Source: CAZEMR01 sp964513465
GTDB taxonomy: Bacteria > Bacteroidota > Ignavibacteria > Kapaibacteriales > UBA2268
Length of the DNA: 64,000 nucleotides
Reading direction: 5' to 3'
Assembly (NCBI GenBank): GCA_964513465.1
Contig: CAZEMR010000002.1
Location: 76,695-140,694, forward strand
The translations under genes were made by a program, and so were the position numbers. How positions within the stretch are numbered: the first letter of the stretch is position 1; each line of letters opens with the position of its first letter. This document shows positions 17,257 through 25,985 of the stretch, piece after piece. Under the pieces are notes generated by a model. That model had not been told where the DNA came from. It was given only the letters and a program-made list of their open reading frames with translations, and ran no database searches.

Positions 17257-19449
17257 TTGCGGCTGAACCTGAAATGGAAGATCATGATACTGGCGGCGCT
17301 GGCAGTGCTGTTGCCGATGGCTGTTATCCTGGTCATTACCGGCGAATTCGAAAAAAACATCGAATCCACCGCCACCAGCGAACTCAATACGCTCGCACGG
17401 CTGAACGTAGCCCAGATCGCGCGGGACGTCCACGGCCTCTGCGGCACATCGAACGACCTTTTGCAGCAGCGGCTCGACCACGGGCTCGACGTCAGCATCA
17501 GCCAGGTCCGGGCGATTGGCAGGCCGCGGCTCCACCCGGCGAATACGCTGATCTGGAATTGCGTGAATCAATATACTCATAATGCAGACACTCTGCGCCT
17601 GCCGCAGATGTTTATTAACGGCAAGCCGGTCGATAAAGTTGGCGGCTTCGATCGGTCCGCTCTGGTGGTCGATCGCGTTACCGAGCTTACCGGCGCCACC
17701 TGCACAATTTTCCAGCGGATGAACGAGCGCGGCGATATGCTCCGCATTGCCACCACGGTAAAAAACGCCAAAGGTAATCGCGCAATCGGCACCTATATAC
17801 CGGCGGTCAATCCCGACGGGCGCCCCAATCCGGTGGTCTCGGCGCTGCTCGAGGGCAAAACATTCCGCGGCGCTGCATATGTTGTGAACAATCGCTATTT
17901 GACGGCATACCGGCCGCTGCTCGACGAAAAGGGCAGCATAATCGGCGCGATTTATGTCGGACTTCCGCTCGAATCGGTCGAATCGCTCCGCAAAACTATA
18001 TTGAACACAAAGGTCGGCAAGACCGGCTATGTTTACGTCCTTGGCGCCAGCAACGAGCATCCGGGGCATTATATTATCAGCAAGGACGGTCTGCGCGACG
18101 GTGAGGATATCTACGACGCAACCGACGCCGACGGCAATTATTTTATCCGCGAATTAATCACTGAAACTCAGAAAGCTTCCGCCGGAGAGGTGATTTTCCA
18201 TACATATAAATGGAAAAATCCCGGTGAGGATACAGCGCGCGAGAAACTTGTGGCGGCTGTTTATTTCGCACCCTGGGACTGGGTGATTGGCGCTGGAGTA
18301 TATAAGGAAGACTATCTGGAGACCTCTGCCCACCTTAGCGACGCTATCGACGATATGCGCTCCGGCCAGATTTATATATATATAATTATCGCAATAATTG
18401 CCTTAATCGTTGCTTTCGTGGTGGCGCGGCGCATGGCCGGGCCGCTGGAATATGTTGCCGGGCTGGCGCGCGGGATTGCCGATGGGGATATCGCCGCAGC
18501 CGGCGAATCGCTCGAAAATTCGAAATACTCCCGCAGAAACACTCGCGACGAAACCGGCGAATTGATTGAATCTTTCAAAAAAATGACGGCTAATCTCAGC
18601 TCGCTGCTCAAAGAGGTGCGGCACTCGGGCATTCAGGTGACCACATCGGCCACCGAGATTTCCGCATCGGCGCGCCAGCTCGAAGCGGCAGTCGCCCAGC
18701 AGGCGTCATCGACCCGCCAGGTAAATTCCGCCGGACAGAATATCAGCCGCAAATCCGACGAGTTAGTGGGGGCGGTTCACGAAGTAGCCGGCGAAGTCGA
18801 CGAATCGGCTGCGCTCGCCGAATCGGGCGGTGCCAGCCTTTCGGAGATGAAGGAGGCAATCGACCATCTGAGCAGCGCCACGGCGTCGATTACTTCGAAG
18901 CTCTCGGTGGTCAGCGAAAAAGCGAATAAGATTTCAGCGGTAGTAACTACGATTAATAAAATCAGCGACCGCACGAATCTGCTGTCGCTCAATGCTGCGA
19001 TCGAGGCCGAAAAAGCCGGCGAATACGGCCGCGGATTCTCGGTGGTGGCGCGCGAAATAAGCCGTCTGGCCGACCAGACCGCCATCGCCACTCGCGACAT
19101 CGAGCAGATGGTGCGCGATATGCAGCGGTCGGTATCCTCGGGCGTGATGGAGATGGACAAATTCGGCGAAGAGGTGCGCCAGGGCGTTGGCAAGGTCAGC
19201 ACAATCGGCTCTCAGCTTAATATGATAACCGAGCGGGTGCGATCGATAGGCCCGCGATTCGACGAGCTCGAATCGGGTATGGAGACTCAGGCCGAGGGCG
19301 CCGGGCAGATAAGCGAGGCAATGAGCCAGCTTGCCGAATCGACCGGCCAGACACGCGAATCGCTTGCCGAATTCAAGAAAGTGACGCAGCAGCTCAACGA
19401 GGCCGTAGAAATTTTGCGCAATGAAGTATCAAAATTCAAAATAAATTAA
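17257..19449 (+). CDS. Methyl-accepting chemotaxis protein 1 (Cache sensor)
   Basis: 730 residues from a TTG at 17257 that has GGAG 8 bases upstream; a GTG at 17248 is possible but would overlap that site. Membrane segments are at about 7-30 and 375-395. The large periplasmic part resembles single-Cache-type sensors (GKTGYVYVLGA; WDWVIGAGVYKEDY at the end). HAMP follows, then the signalling coiled coil with hairpin tip RTNLLSLNAAIEAEKAGEYG. It is the first of three receptors in a row, and its cytoplasmic part is closely related to the other two. The ligand is unknown. Confidence 0.93.
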   Translation: MRLNLKWKIMILAALAVLLPMAVILVITGEFEKNIESTATSELNTLARLNVAQIARDVHGLCGTSNDLLQQRLDHGLDVSISQVRAIGRPRLHPANTLIWNCVNQYTHNADTLRLPQMFINGKPVDKVGGFDRSALVVDRVTELTGATCTIFQRMNERGDMLRIATTVKNAKGNRAIGTYIPAVNPDGRPNPVVSALLEGKTFRGAAYVVNNRYLTAYRPLLDEKGSIIGAIYVGLPLESVESLRKTILNTKVGKTGYVYVLGASNEHPGHYIISKDGLRDGEDIYDATDADGNYFIRELITETQKASAGEVIFHTYKWKNPGEDTAREKLVAAVYFAPWDWVIGAGVYKEDYLETSAHLSDAIDDMRSGQIYIYIIIAIIALIVAFVVARRMAGPLEYVAGLARGIADGDIAAAGESLENSKYSRRNTRDETGELIESFKKMTANLSSLLKEVRHSGIQVTTSATEISASARQLEAAVAQQASSTRQVNSAGQNISRKSDELVGAVHEVAGEVDESAALAESGGASLSEMKEAIDHLSSATASITSKLSVVSEKANKISAVVTTINKISDRTNLLSLNAAIEAEKAGEYGRGFSVVAREISRLADQTAIATRDIEQMVRDMQRSVSSGVMEMDKFGEEVRQGVGKVSTIGSQLNMITERVRSIGPRFDELESGMETQAEGAGQISEAMSQLAESTGQTRESLAEFKKVTQQLNEAVEILRNEVSKFKIN

Positions 19450-19466
19450 CCGGACCGGACATAGAT

Positions 19467-21515
19467 ATGCTCAATAAACTCAGTATTGGCGCCAAATTGC
19501 TGATTCTCATCCTTGCCAGCGTTTTCGCGATTTTTGCCGGGATGTATATATATCATTATTTCGTTTCGCGCGCGGCTATTATGAATATCGTCCACCGCGA
19601 ATCTCACAAAACCGCACTCGCTACGGTCAACCGTATCGAGGAGATACTTGGCTCGGTCGAGCGCATTGCCGGGAATATGGCCAATTATGCTTCCACGGCG
19701 GAATTTTCTACCGGCGAAATTCATAAATATCTTACTTCGACAGTTTCTTATAATGATATAATCTTCGGCGCAACAATGGCTTACGAGCCGTTTGCGGCCG
19801 ACAGCACAATCCGCTATTTTGCGCCATATTACTACCGAAAGGACGGCGCGCTTGGCTATGTCGATCTTGCCGATCCGGATTATTTCTACCCGAAATGGGG
19901 CTGGTATAACCGTCCCCGCGAGGAGGGCCGCGCGTTATGGACAGAGCCATACTACGACGAGGGCGCCGGCAATACGGTGATGACCACATATTCCGTGCCG
20001 ATTTATAAAAATACGGACGGGCGGAGGCAATTCGCCGGGGTGGTGACAAATGACGTCTCGCTTGGCTGGCTGCGGCGCTTTTTCGATTCGATGTCTTCGT
20101 ATAAATCCAGCTATTTCTTTTTAATATCGAAGGATGGCACATTTATTTCGCATCCGGATTCCAATCTTATAATGAAAGAAACGATTTATTCGGTGGCCGA
20201 GCGTCTGGGCGACAGCGTGCTTGCCGGGATTGCCAATCGGATGACATCCGGCGCGACCGGGCTGACGGATTACACAAGCAAAATCAGCGGAGTCGAGGGA
20301 TTTATATATTATATGCCGCTGCGCTCGGCGGAGTGGTCGCTGGGTATTATGTTCAGCGACGACGAGGTGATGGCCGATATGATCGAATTGAACCGCGAGA
20401 TTATCATAATCGGGATCGTCGGATTGTTGGTATTAATTATTATCATAATATTAATTTCGCGGACAATCGCCCGGCCGCTGCGCTATGCCACCAATGCCGC
20501 CGAAGAGATTGCCGAAGGCCGTCTCGATTCGGCCGCGCGGCTTACGGATGAATATCTCGATAAATCCGGGTTGAATAAATATATAAATAAATCCACCAAA
20601 AATGAATCTATCAGATTATTCGCCGCAATCCGCAAAATGGCCGACAATCTGAATTCGCTCATAAGCCAGGTGCAGCGCTCGGGGTCGCTCGTTTCGAGCT
20701 CGACGTCCGAGATTGCGGCCTCGGCGCGCCAGCTTGAGTCCACCGCCGCCGAGCAGGCCGCCTCGACCAAAGAGGTCACCGCCACCAGCCGCTCAATCGC
20801 CGACACCGCCGATAAACTGGTCGACACCACAGGCGAGGTGGGCGACAACGTCAGCCGCGCCGCTGCCTCGGCCGAAAGCGGCCGCGCGGACCTTGCCCGG
20901 ATGAAGCAGACCATGGATTCCCTGAGCGGCGCCACGCGTTCGATCTCGAAAAAGCTCTCTATTATTAACGACAAGGCCGGGAAGATTTCGGCGGTGATTA
21001 CTACAATCAATAATATCAGCGACCAGACCAATCTGCTTTCGCTAAATGCCGCAGTCGAAGCCGAAAAAGCCGGCGAATACGGCAAGGGCTTCTCGGTCGT
21101 CGCGCGCGAGATAAGCCGGCTATCGGAGCAGACCGCCATTGCCACCCAGGACATCGAATACATGGTGCGAGAAATGCAAAGCTCCGTGCGCACGGGGGTT
21201 AACGAAATGGACAGCTTTGCGCGCGAAATCAAAAGCTCTGTGGGCGAGGTTACTACCATCGGCAGCCATCTGGCTGGTATCATCGATATGGTAAACAGCC
21301 TGAAGCCGCAATTCCGAATGCTGGACGAGGGGATCGGCGGCCAGAGCGAGGGCGCCGGCCAGATAAGCGAGGCCATGACCCAGCTTGCCGAGGCCAGCGA
21401 GCAGACCCGGCAGTCGCTCTCGGAATTCAAGCGGGCCACCGAACAGCTCAACGACGTTGTGCTGAGCCTTCAGCAGGAAGTATCTAAATTCAAAGTAAAA
21501 GAGGATGCCCAATAA
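19467..21515 (+). CDS. Methyl-accepting chemotaxis protein 2 (dCache sensor)
   Basis: 682 residues. Membrane segments are at about 10-30 and 310-335. The periplasmic domain is a double Cache: FAPYYYRKDG, then WTEPYYDEGAGNTVMTTYSV and SYFFLISKDGTFISHPD. HAMP and the signalling domain (QTNLLSLNAAVEAEKAGEYG) follow. dCache domains mostly bind amino acids, amines, purines or organic acids. The aromatic WTEPYYDE pattern occurs widely in dCache_1 proteins, so the ligand cannot be predicted. The next receptor starts on the base after its stop codon. Confidence 0.94.
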   Translation: MLNKLSIGAKLLILILASVFAIFAGMYIYHYFVSRAAIMNIVHRESHKTALATVNRIEEILGSVERIAGNMANYASTAEFSTGEIHKYLTSTVSYNDIIFGATMAYEPFAADSTIRYFAPYYYRKDGALGYVDLADPDYFYPKWGWYNRPREEGRALWTEPYYDEGAGNTVMTTYSVPIYKNTDGRRQFAGVVTNDVSLGWLRRFFDSMSSYKSSYFFLISKDGTFISHPDSNLIMKETIYSVAERLGDSVLAGIANRMTSGATGLTDYTSKISGVEGFIYYMPLRSAEWSLGIMFSDDEVMADMIELNREIIIIGIVGLLVLIIIIILISRTIARPLRYATNAAEEIAEGRLDSAARLTDEYLDKSGLNKYINKSTKNESIRLFAAIRKMADNLNSLISQVQRSGSLVSSSTSEIAASARQLESTAAEQAASTKEVTATSRSIADTADKLVDTTGEVGDNVSRAAASAESGRADLARMKQTMDSLSGATRSISKKLSIINDKAGKISAVITTINNISDQTNLLSLNAAVEAEKAGEYGKGFSVVAREISRLSEQTAIATQDIEYMVREMQSSVRTGVNEMDSFAREIKSSVGEVTTIGSHLAGIIDMVNSLKPQFRMLDEGIGGQSEGAGQISEAMTQLAEASEQTRQSLSEFKRATEQLNDVVLSLQQEVSKFKVKEDAQ

Positions 21516-23612
21516 ATGAGAAAATTACGCGGAAGACTCAGAATCGCCCATAAATTGCTGCTGAGCTGCATATTTTTCGCAATCCCGATCGGGGTGCTGC
21601 TGTGGTATGTGGTCGATGGCCACAATCAGCATATTCGCTTTGCCGAAAAGGAGCGCTCCGGCGCAGAAATAATTGCAAAGGCCGCCCCTGCGATGGAGCT
21701 GATTGCCGAATTCGCAATCGATGATTATATCGCCCGGGTCGGCGGCGAACAGGATTATCGCAGCGCCGAATCCGAAAAGCGCATCCATAAGGCGCTGGCC
21801 GATCTGGAGCATTTTGCGGGTAAATATTCCGAAATTATGGATTTATCCTCCGGACGGCTCGGGGAGATTGGCAAATCGGATATTCTGCCGGGGAATATTA
21901 TGAAAAAATGGGATGTATTTCTGCGCGAAAAATCAGATTTGGGCAATGAGGAATTATCCGAAAATTATATGATTTTTTTGCAAAATATTAATTCCCTGAT
22001 CCGGTATATCGGCGATAAATCCAATCTGATACTCGATCCCGATCTGGATTCGTATTATATGATGGATATTTCGCTGCTTGCGATGCCCGATCTGACGCGG
22101 CGGCTGGCGGAGTTCACGATAAACGCCGCGAATGCCGCAGCCGATACCGCCGGAAATACCGATATTCCGGGATATATATATAATGTGGCGGTCAATGATC
22201 TTCTGCCTCGGATCGTAAGCGATGCGGAGGTCTCCGTGCGCGAGGATGCCACTTTCCATGGCGATCATCCCGCCCTCGGCGAGGATATGGTCAATAAAGC
22301 CTCCGAATTCCGGAACAGAATTGAGAATTATCTGGCAAAATGGCACAGCCCCGGCGCGCAGCCGCTCCGATCGCTTGCGGCTGATTCGCATCAGTCCTTT
22401 TCGCAGATGCGGGAGTTCTGGCTCGTCTCGAATTCCACGCTGATTGATTTATTAAATAAAAGAATTGATTATTATCAAACCAGAAAATGGACATCGCTGG
22501 CGATCAGTCTGGCGGCCGTTGCGTTAGCCGCGATCGTCGTATTTCTGATTGCGCTGGGCATATCCCGGCGCCTGCGGAGCGTTACGCGGATAACCAGCGA
22601 CATCGCAATGGGCAACATCGCCGGTGCAAAGGAAGCGCTCGAAAAATGCCGCAATCGCGGTACCGGAGTGCGGCTCGATTCGCCCGGTGCGGCCAAAACC
22701 CGCGACGAGAGCGTGATATTGCTTCAGGAAATAAATATTATGACCCACAATCTCGATTCGCTGCTCTCGGAGGTGCGCAATACGGGTATTCGGATGACCA
22801 GCTCGGCGACGGAGATTTCGGCATCGGCGCGCCAGCTCGAATCGACAATCACCGAGCAGGCAGGCTCGATTAATCAGATAAATTCCACCAGCCGCGAGAT
22901 TGCCGCAAATTCTGGCGATCTTTCCGATACGATGAAGCTATTGCTCGATCAGGCATCCGAGGCTGCGCGCGTATCCCATAGCGGAGTCGAGGCGCTCGAC
23001 GAGCTGAACGAAACCATCCACGCGCTGATTGATTCATCCGAGGAAATTGCCGAAAAGCTCAGCTTTATAAGCTCCAGCGCGACGAATATCGGCGAGGTGA
23101 TAACGACGATTACAAAGGTAGCCAATCAGACGAATCTGCTGTCGCTCAATGCCGCAATAGAAGCCGAGAAAGCGGGCGAGGCGGGCGTCGGGTTTGCCGT
23201 CGTTGCGCGCGAGATCAGGCGCCTGGCCGACCAGACAGCCGTCGCCACGCTCGACATCGAGGATATGGTGCGTCAGATGGACGCCGCCATTCGCGAGGGC
23301 GCCGCCGCGGTTGATAATAATTCGCGCCAGCGGGACGTTTCTCAGGAAAAGATTGGCAGGATCAGCAGGGAGTTTACTGTGATAATCGACCAGACTCGCG
23401 AGATTGAACCCAGATTCGGCGAGGTAACCGAGGGCATGAACGCCCAGAGCGAGAGCGCCCTCACGATAAGTGATGCGATGGCACGGCTCAACGATGCCGC
23501 GCGCCAGACCCGCGAGGCAATCGGCGAATTCAACCAGGTGACCGCTGCGCTGCGCGATTCGTCCCAGAATCTGCAGAAAGAGCTTGGGCGATTCAGAACG
23601 GAGCAGGAGTAA
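21516..23612 (+). CDS. Methyl-accepting chemotaxis protein 3 (helical sensor with LDPDLDSYY motif)
   Basis: 698 residues. Membrane segments are at about 12-30 and 330-350. The periplasmic part is all-helical and carries ILDPDLDSYYMMD near residue 170, a motif shared by helical-bundle sensors of several kinases and receptors. HAMP and the signalling domain (QTNLLSLNAAIEAEKAGEAG) follow. This is the receptor nearest to the CheW gene. An all-helical sensor is also what WspA has, which is the family it would correspond to by gene order. Its start abuts the stop of receptor 2. Confidence 0.93.
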   Translation: MRKLRGRLRIAHKLLLSCIFFAIPIGVLLWYVVDGHNQHIRFAEKERSGAEIIAKAAPAMELIAEFAIDDYIARVGGEQDYRSAESEKRIHKALADLEHFAGKYSEIMDLSSGRLGEIGKSDILPGNIMKKWDVFLREKSDLGNEELSENYMIFLQNINSLIRYIGDKSNLILDPDLDSYYMMDISLLAMPDLTRRLAEFTINAANAAADTAGNTDIPGYIYNVAVNDLLPRIVSDAEVSVREDATFHGDHPALGEDMVNKASEFRNRIENYLAKWHSPGAQPLRSLAADSHQSFSQMREFWLVSNSTLIDLLNKRIDYYQTRKWTSLAISLAAVALAAIVVFLIALGISRRLRSVTRITSDIAMGNIAGAKEALEKCRNRGTGVRLDSPGAAKTRDESVILLQEINIMTHNLDSLLSEVRNTGIRMTSSATEISASARQLESTITEQAGSINQINSTSREIAANSGDLSDTMKLLLDQASEAARVSHSGVEALDELNETIHALIDSSEEIAEKLSFISSSATNIGEVITTITKVANQTNLLSLNAAIEAEKAGEAGVGFAVVAREIRRLADQTAVATLDIEDMVRQMDAAIREGAAAVDNNSRQRDVSQEKIGRISREFTVIIDQTREIEPRFGEVTEGMNAQSESALTISDAMARLNDAARQTREAIGEFNQVTAALRDSSQNLQKELGRFRTEQE

Positions 23613-23618
23613 ATATAT

Positions 23619-24083
23619 ATGCTGCTGCTGCTTATGAATATCGGCGATGATTTTTATGCGATCGACATCGACCGTATAGTCGAGATCGTGCCATTCGTCA
23701 ACCTCAAAAAAATCCCGCAGATGCCGCGCTATATCGGGGGTATCCTGAATTATCGCGGACGTCTGACTCCGGTGGTCGATATATCCGAATTGCTCGCCGG
23801 GCGGCCCACCCCGCCGCTGTTCAGCTCGCGGATAATCCTCGTCAGGTATCGCGGCGTCGATGGCGAAAATCATACGCTGGGCCTGCTCGCCGGGGCGGTG
23901 ACCGAGACGATAAATGTTAATCCCGAGCAGATTCAAAGCTCGGGCATAGAGGTAGAAAACGCGCCGTTTCTGAAGGATATAATAATCGACGAGCGGGGGA
24001 TGATCCAGCGAATCGATATTGACAAAACATTGCCAAAAAATATTCACGAAGCCTTGTTCAGATCCGGTGAGGGCGATGCGTAA
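23619..24083 (+). CDS. cheW: CheW coupling protein (WspB position)
   Basis: 154 residues, a single CheW domain: FYAIDIDRIVEIVPF, the receptor/kinase-binding PRYIGGILNYRGRLTPVVDI, and LGLLAGAVTETI. It lies between receptor 3 and CheR, matching WspB by position. Coupling by overlap is seen at both ends: 6 bases after the receptor stop, and 8 bases shared with cheR. It would bridge the receptors to the hybrid CheA encoded downstream. Confidence 0.9.
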   Translation: MLLLLMNIGDDFYAIDIDRIVEIVPFVNLKKIPQMPRYIGGILNYRGRLTPVVDISELLAGRPTPPLFSSRIILVRYRGVDGENHTLGLLAGAVTETINVNPEQIQSSGIEVENAPFLKDIIIDERGMIQRIDIDKTLPKNIHEALFRSGEGDA

Positions 24084-25320
24084 TGCCCAGCTCAAATATC
24101 TGATCGAGCGCCGCCTGGGGTTTGATATCGAGACGCTTGGCGCGAGCTACGTCGAAAACGCCGTCCGCCGTCTGAGCGAGAGCTCGGGCGCGCAGGAAAT
24201 CGAGGATTATGTTACGAGGGTTGCTGGCTCAACTGAAATGATGGCCGCGCTCATCGAGGAAATTGTCGTACCCGAGACATGGTTTGTCCGCGACAGCGGG
24301 GCATTCGATTTTTTGAAAAATTTTGCAAAAAAAATTCATCCGGAAAAGGGCGGGCCGCTGCGGATACTCTCTGCGCCATGCTCCACCGGCGAGGAGCCCT
24401 ATTCGATTGCGATAGCTTTGCATGAAGCCGGCCTCGGCGCGGAGGATTACTCAATCGAGGCCGTCGATATCAGCTATTGTGCTATCGACAAAGCCCGCGC
24501 CGCCGAATACACGAAGAATTCCATGCGCGGCGCAAGCAATGAATTCATAGAAAAATATTTTGATCGCGCCGGGGATAAATATATATTAAAAAAGGGATTC
24601 AGGCGGAATGTGGAATTTCGGCAGGCCAATATTCTCGATCCGGGATTTGCGGGATCGCGCGCCGAATTCGACATCATATTCTGCCGCAATCTGATGATAT
24701 ATCTGCGCCCGGATTCGCGGCTGCGGCTGTTCTCGGCGGTCGATCGGCTGCTGCGGCCCGGGGGTGCCCTTTTTACGGGGCATTCGGAGATAATGTTTTT
24801 CAACCGGGCGGGTTATTCTCCATCTGGCGCCGCGCGTTCGTTTGCTTTGATTAAAAATGAAGAGCATGATGCGCCGGCTGCGCAGGAGAAAAAATTCCCC
24901 GATACGAAAAAATATTTGAAAAAAATTCGTGAAAATGCCCGGAAAGATAGAAAACGGCCAATAATTGCTCCGAAGTTCGAAATTCCGGAGCGGTCAAAAG
25001 CACCGGCCGCGGAGGATGCGATATCCGCTAAGTCCGTGCGCCGGCTGGCGGATATGGGGCGCTACGACGAGGCGCTAAGCGGCTGCGAGCAATTGATCGC
25101 CGAGCGCTCGCCCCAAGCGGAACTCTATTATTTGGCGGGACTTATCAACGAAGCGCTGGGCAATTCCGCCCGCGCGGCCGAAAGCTACAACAAGGCGCTC
25201 TACCTCGATCCGGAGCATTACGAAACGCTGATAAATTTATGCTTATTATCCGAAAAAATGGGTGACCTCCGCAAGGCCGAATTGCTCCGGCGGCGCGCGC
25301 AAAAGATTGATTTTAAATAA
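24076..25320 (+). CDS. cheR: CheR methyltransferase with C-terminal TPR (WspC-like)
   Basis: 414 residues from ATG 24076, overlapping cheW by eight bases. The CheR N-terminal helical domain is followed by the SAM-binding catalytic domain (LSAPCSTGEEPYSIAIAL, FDIIFCRNLMIYL). A basic, low-complexity linker (about 270-330) leads to about two tetratricopeptide repeats (RAAESYNKALYLDPEHYETL). CheR fused to TPR is the WspC arrangement. It methylates Glu residues on the receptors, with the TPR probably targeting it to the array. It lacks an obvious pentapeptide-binding need, since none of the receptors ends in one. Confidence 0.93.
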   Translation: MRNAQLKYLIERRLGFDIETLGASYVENAVRRLSESSGAQEIEDYVTRVAGSTEMMAALIEEIVVPETWFVRDSGAFDFLKNFAKKIHPEKGGPLRILSAPCSTGEEPYSIAIALHEAGLGAEDYSIEAVDISYCAIDKARAAEYTKNSMRGASNEFIEKYFDRAGDKYILKKGFRRNVEFRQANILDPGFAGSRAEFDIIFCRNLMIYLRPDSRLRLFSAVDRLLRPGGALFTGHSEIMFFNRAGYSPSGAARSFALIKNEEHDAPAAQEKKFPDTKKYLKKIRENARKDRKRPIIAPKFEIPERSKAPAAEDAISAKSVRRLADMGRYDEALSGCEQLIAERSPQAELYYLAGLINEALGNSARAAESYNKALYLDPEHYETLINLCLLSEKMGDLRKAELLRRRAQKIDFK

Positions 25321-25334
25321 ATTAATATATATAT

Positions 25335-25985
25335 ATGGAAAACAAAAAAGAAGAACGGTGCTGGAAGACGATCGGCGTATTGGGCGACGGAAGCTGCGAG
25401 CAGCTCGATAAATTCGTCCACTGCCGCCACTGCCCGGTATATTCGACCGCGGGCCGGAATATTCTCGACCGCCCGGCGCCGGATAGCGTCGTCGAAGAAT
25501 GGACGCTCAACATAGCCAGCGAAAAAGAAACCGAGCCGCCGGATACCATCCCGCTCGTGATTTTCCGGATTTATGGCGACTGGCTGGCGCTGCGGGCATC
25601 GGCATTCCAGGAGATGATCGACGTTCGCGAGGTGCACTCGGTGCCATTCCGCACCAACCGCTTTTTCCGCGGACTGGTCAACGTCAACGGCGAGCTTCTG
25701 CTCTGCCTTTCGATGGCCGCGCTGCTGGATATAATGCAGTCCGGCGAGGATAAATTCTCGCGGATGATCGTCGTCCGAAGCGGCGCCGACCGCTATGTTT
25801 TTGCAGTTCACGAAATGCCCGGCGTCTTGAAAATTCCTACGGAATCGATCGGCAAAACGCCATCGACTCTGGCGAAATCGCCGATGGCCTTCTCGCGAGG
25901 AATATTCGAATTCGACGGCAAAAAAGTCGGCATGATCGACGAAGCATTCTTTTTTGATTCGATCGCAAGGAGGTTAGTCTGGTGA
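25335..25985 (+). CDS. CheW-like protein with Cys-rich N-terminus (WspD-like)
   Basis: 216 residues. Its ATG lies in a 12-base alternating AT run. The N-terminus has C9, C21, C30 and C33 in CWKTIGVLGDGSC and HCRHCPVYS, which matches the N-terminal extension of WspD as I remember it and may bind metal or iron-sulfur. The remainder (about 70-210) is a CheW domain (RFFRGLVNVNGELLLCLSM). A second CheW between CheR and the hybrid CheA is exactly where WspD lies. The stop overlaps the GTG start of the kinase gene by four bases. Confidence 0.88.
   Translation: MENKKEERCWKTIGVLGDGSCEQLDKFVHCRHCPVYSTAGRNILDRPAPDSVVEEWTLNIASEKETEPPDTIPLVIFRIYGDWLALRASAFQEMIDVREVHSVPFRTNRFFRGLVNVNGELLLCLSMAALLDIMQSGEDKFSRMIVVRSGADRYVFAVHEMPGVLKIPTESIGKTPSTLAKSPMAFSRGIFEFDGKKVGMIDEAFFFDSIARRLVW

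Noticed and set aside
16498..18069. 523-codon open frame on the minus strand
   Set aside because: It lies antisense to the OmpA-like gene and receptor 1, which have recognisable domains. The encoded protein has no motif and a biased composition.
20483..21451. 322-codon open frame on the minus strand
   Set aside because: Shadow of the signalling domain of receptor 2. Such frames recur opposite every receptor here because of codon bias.
23034..24095. 353-codon open frame on the minus strand
   Set aside because: Antisense to receptor 3 and cheW; no ribosome-binding site or known motif.
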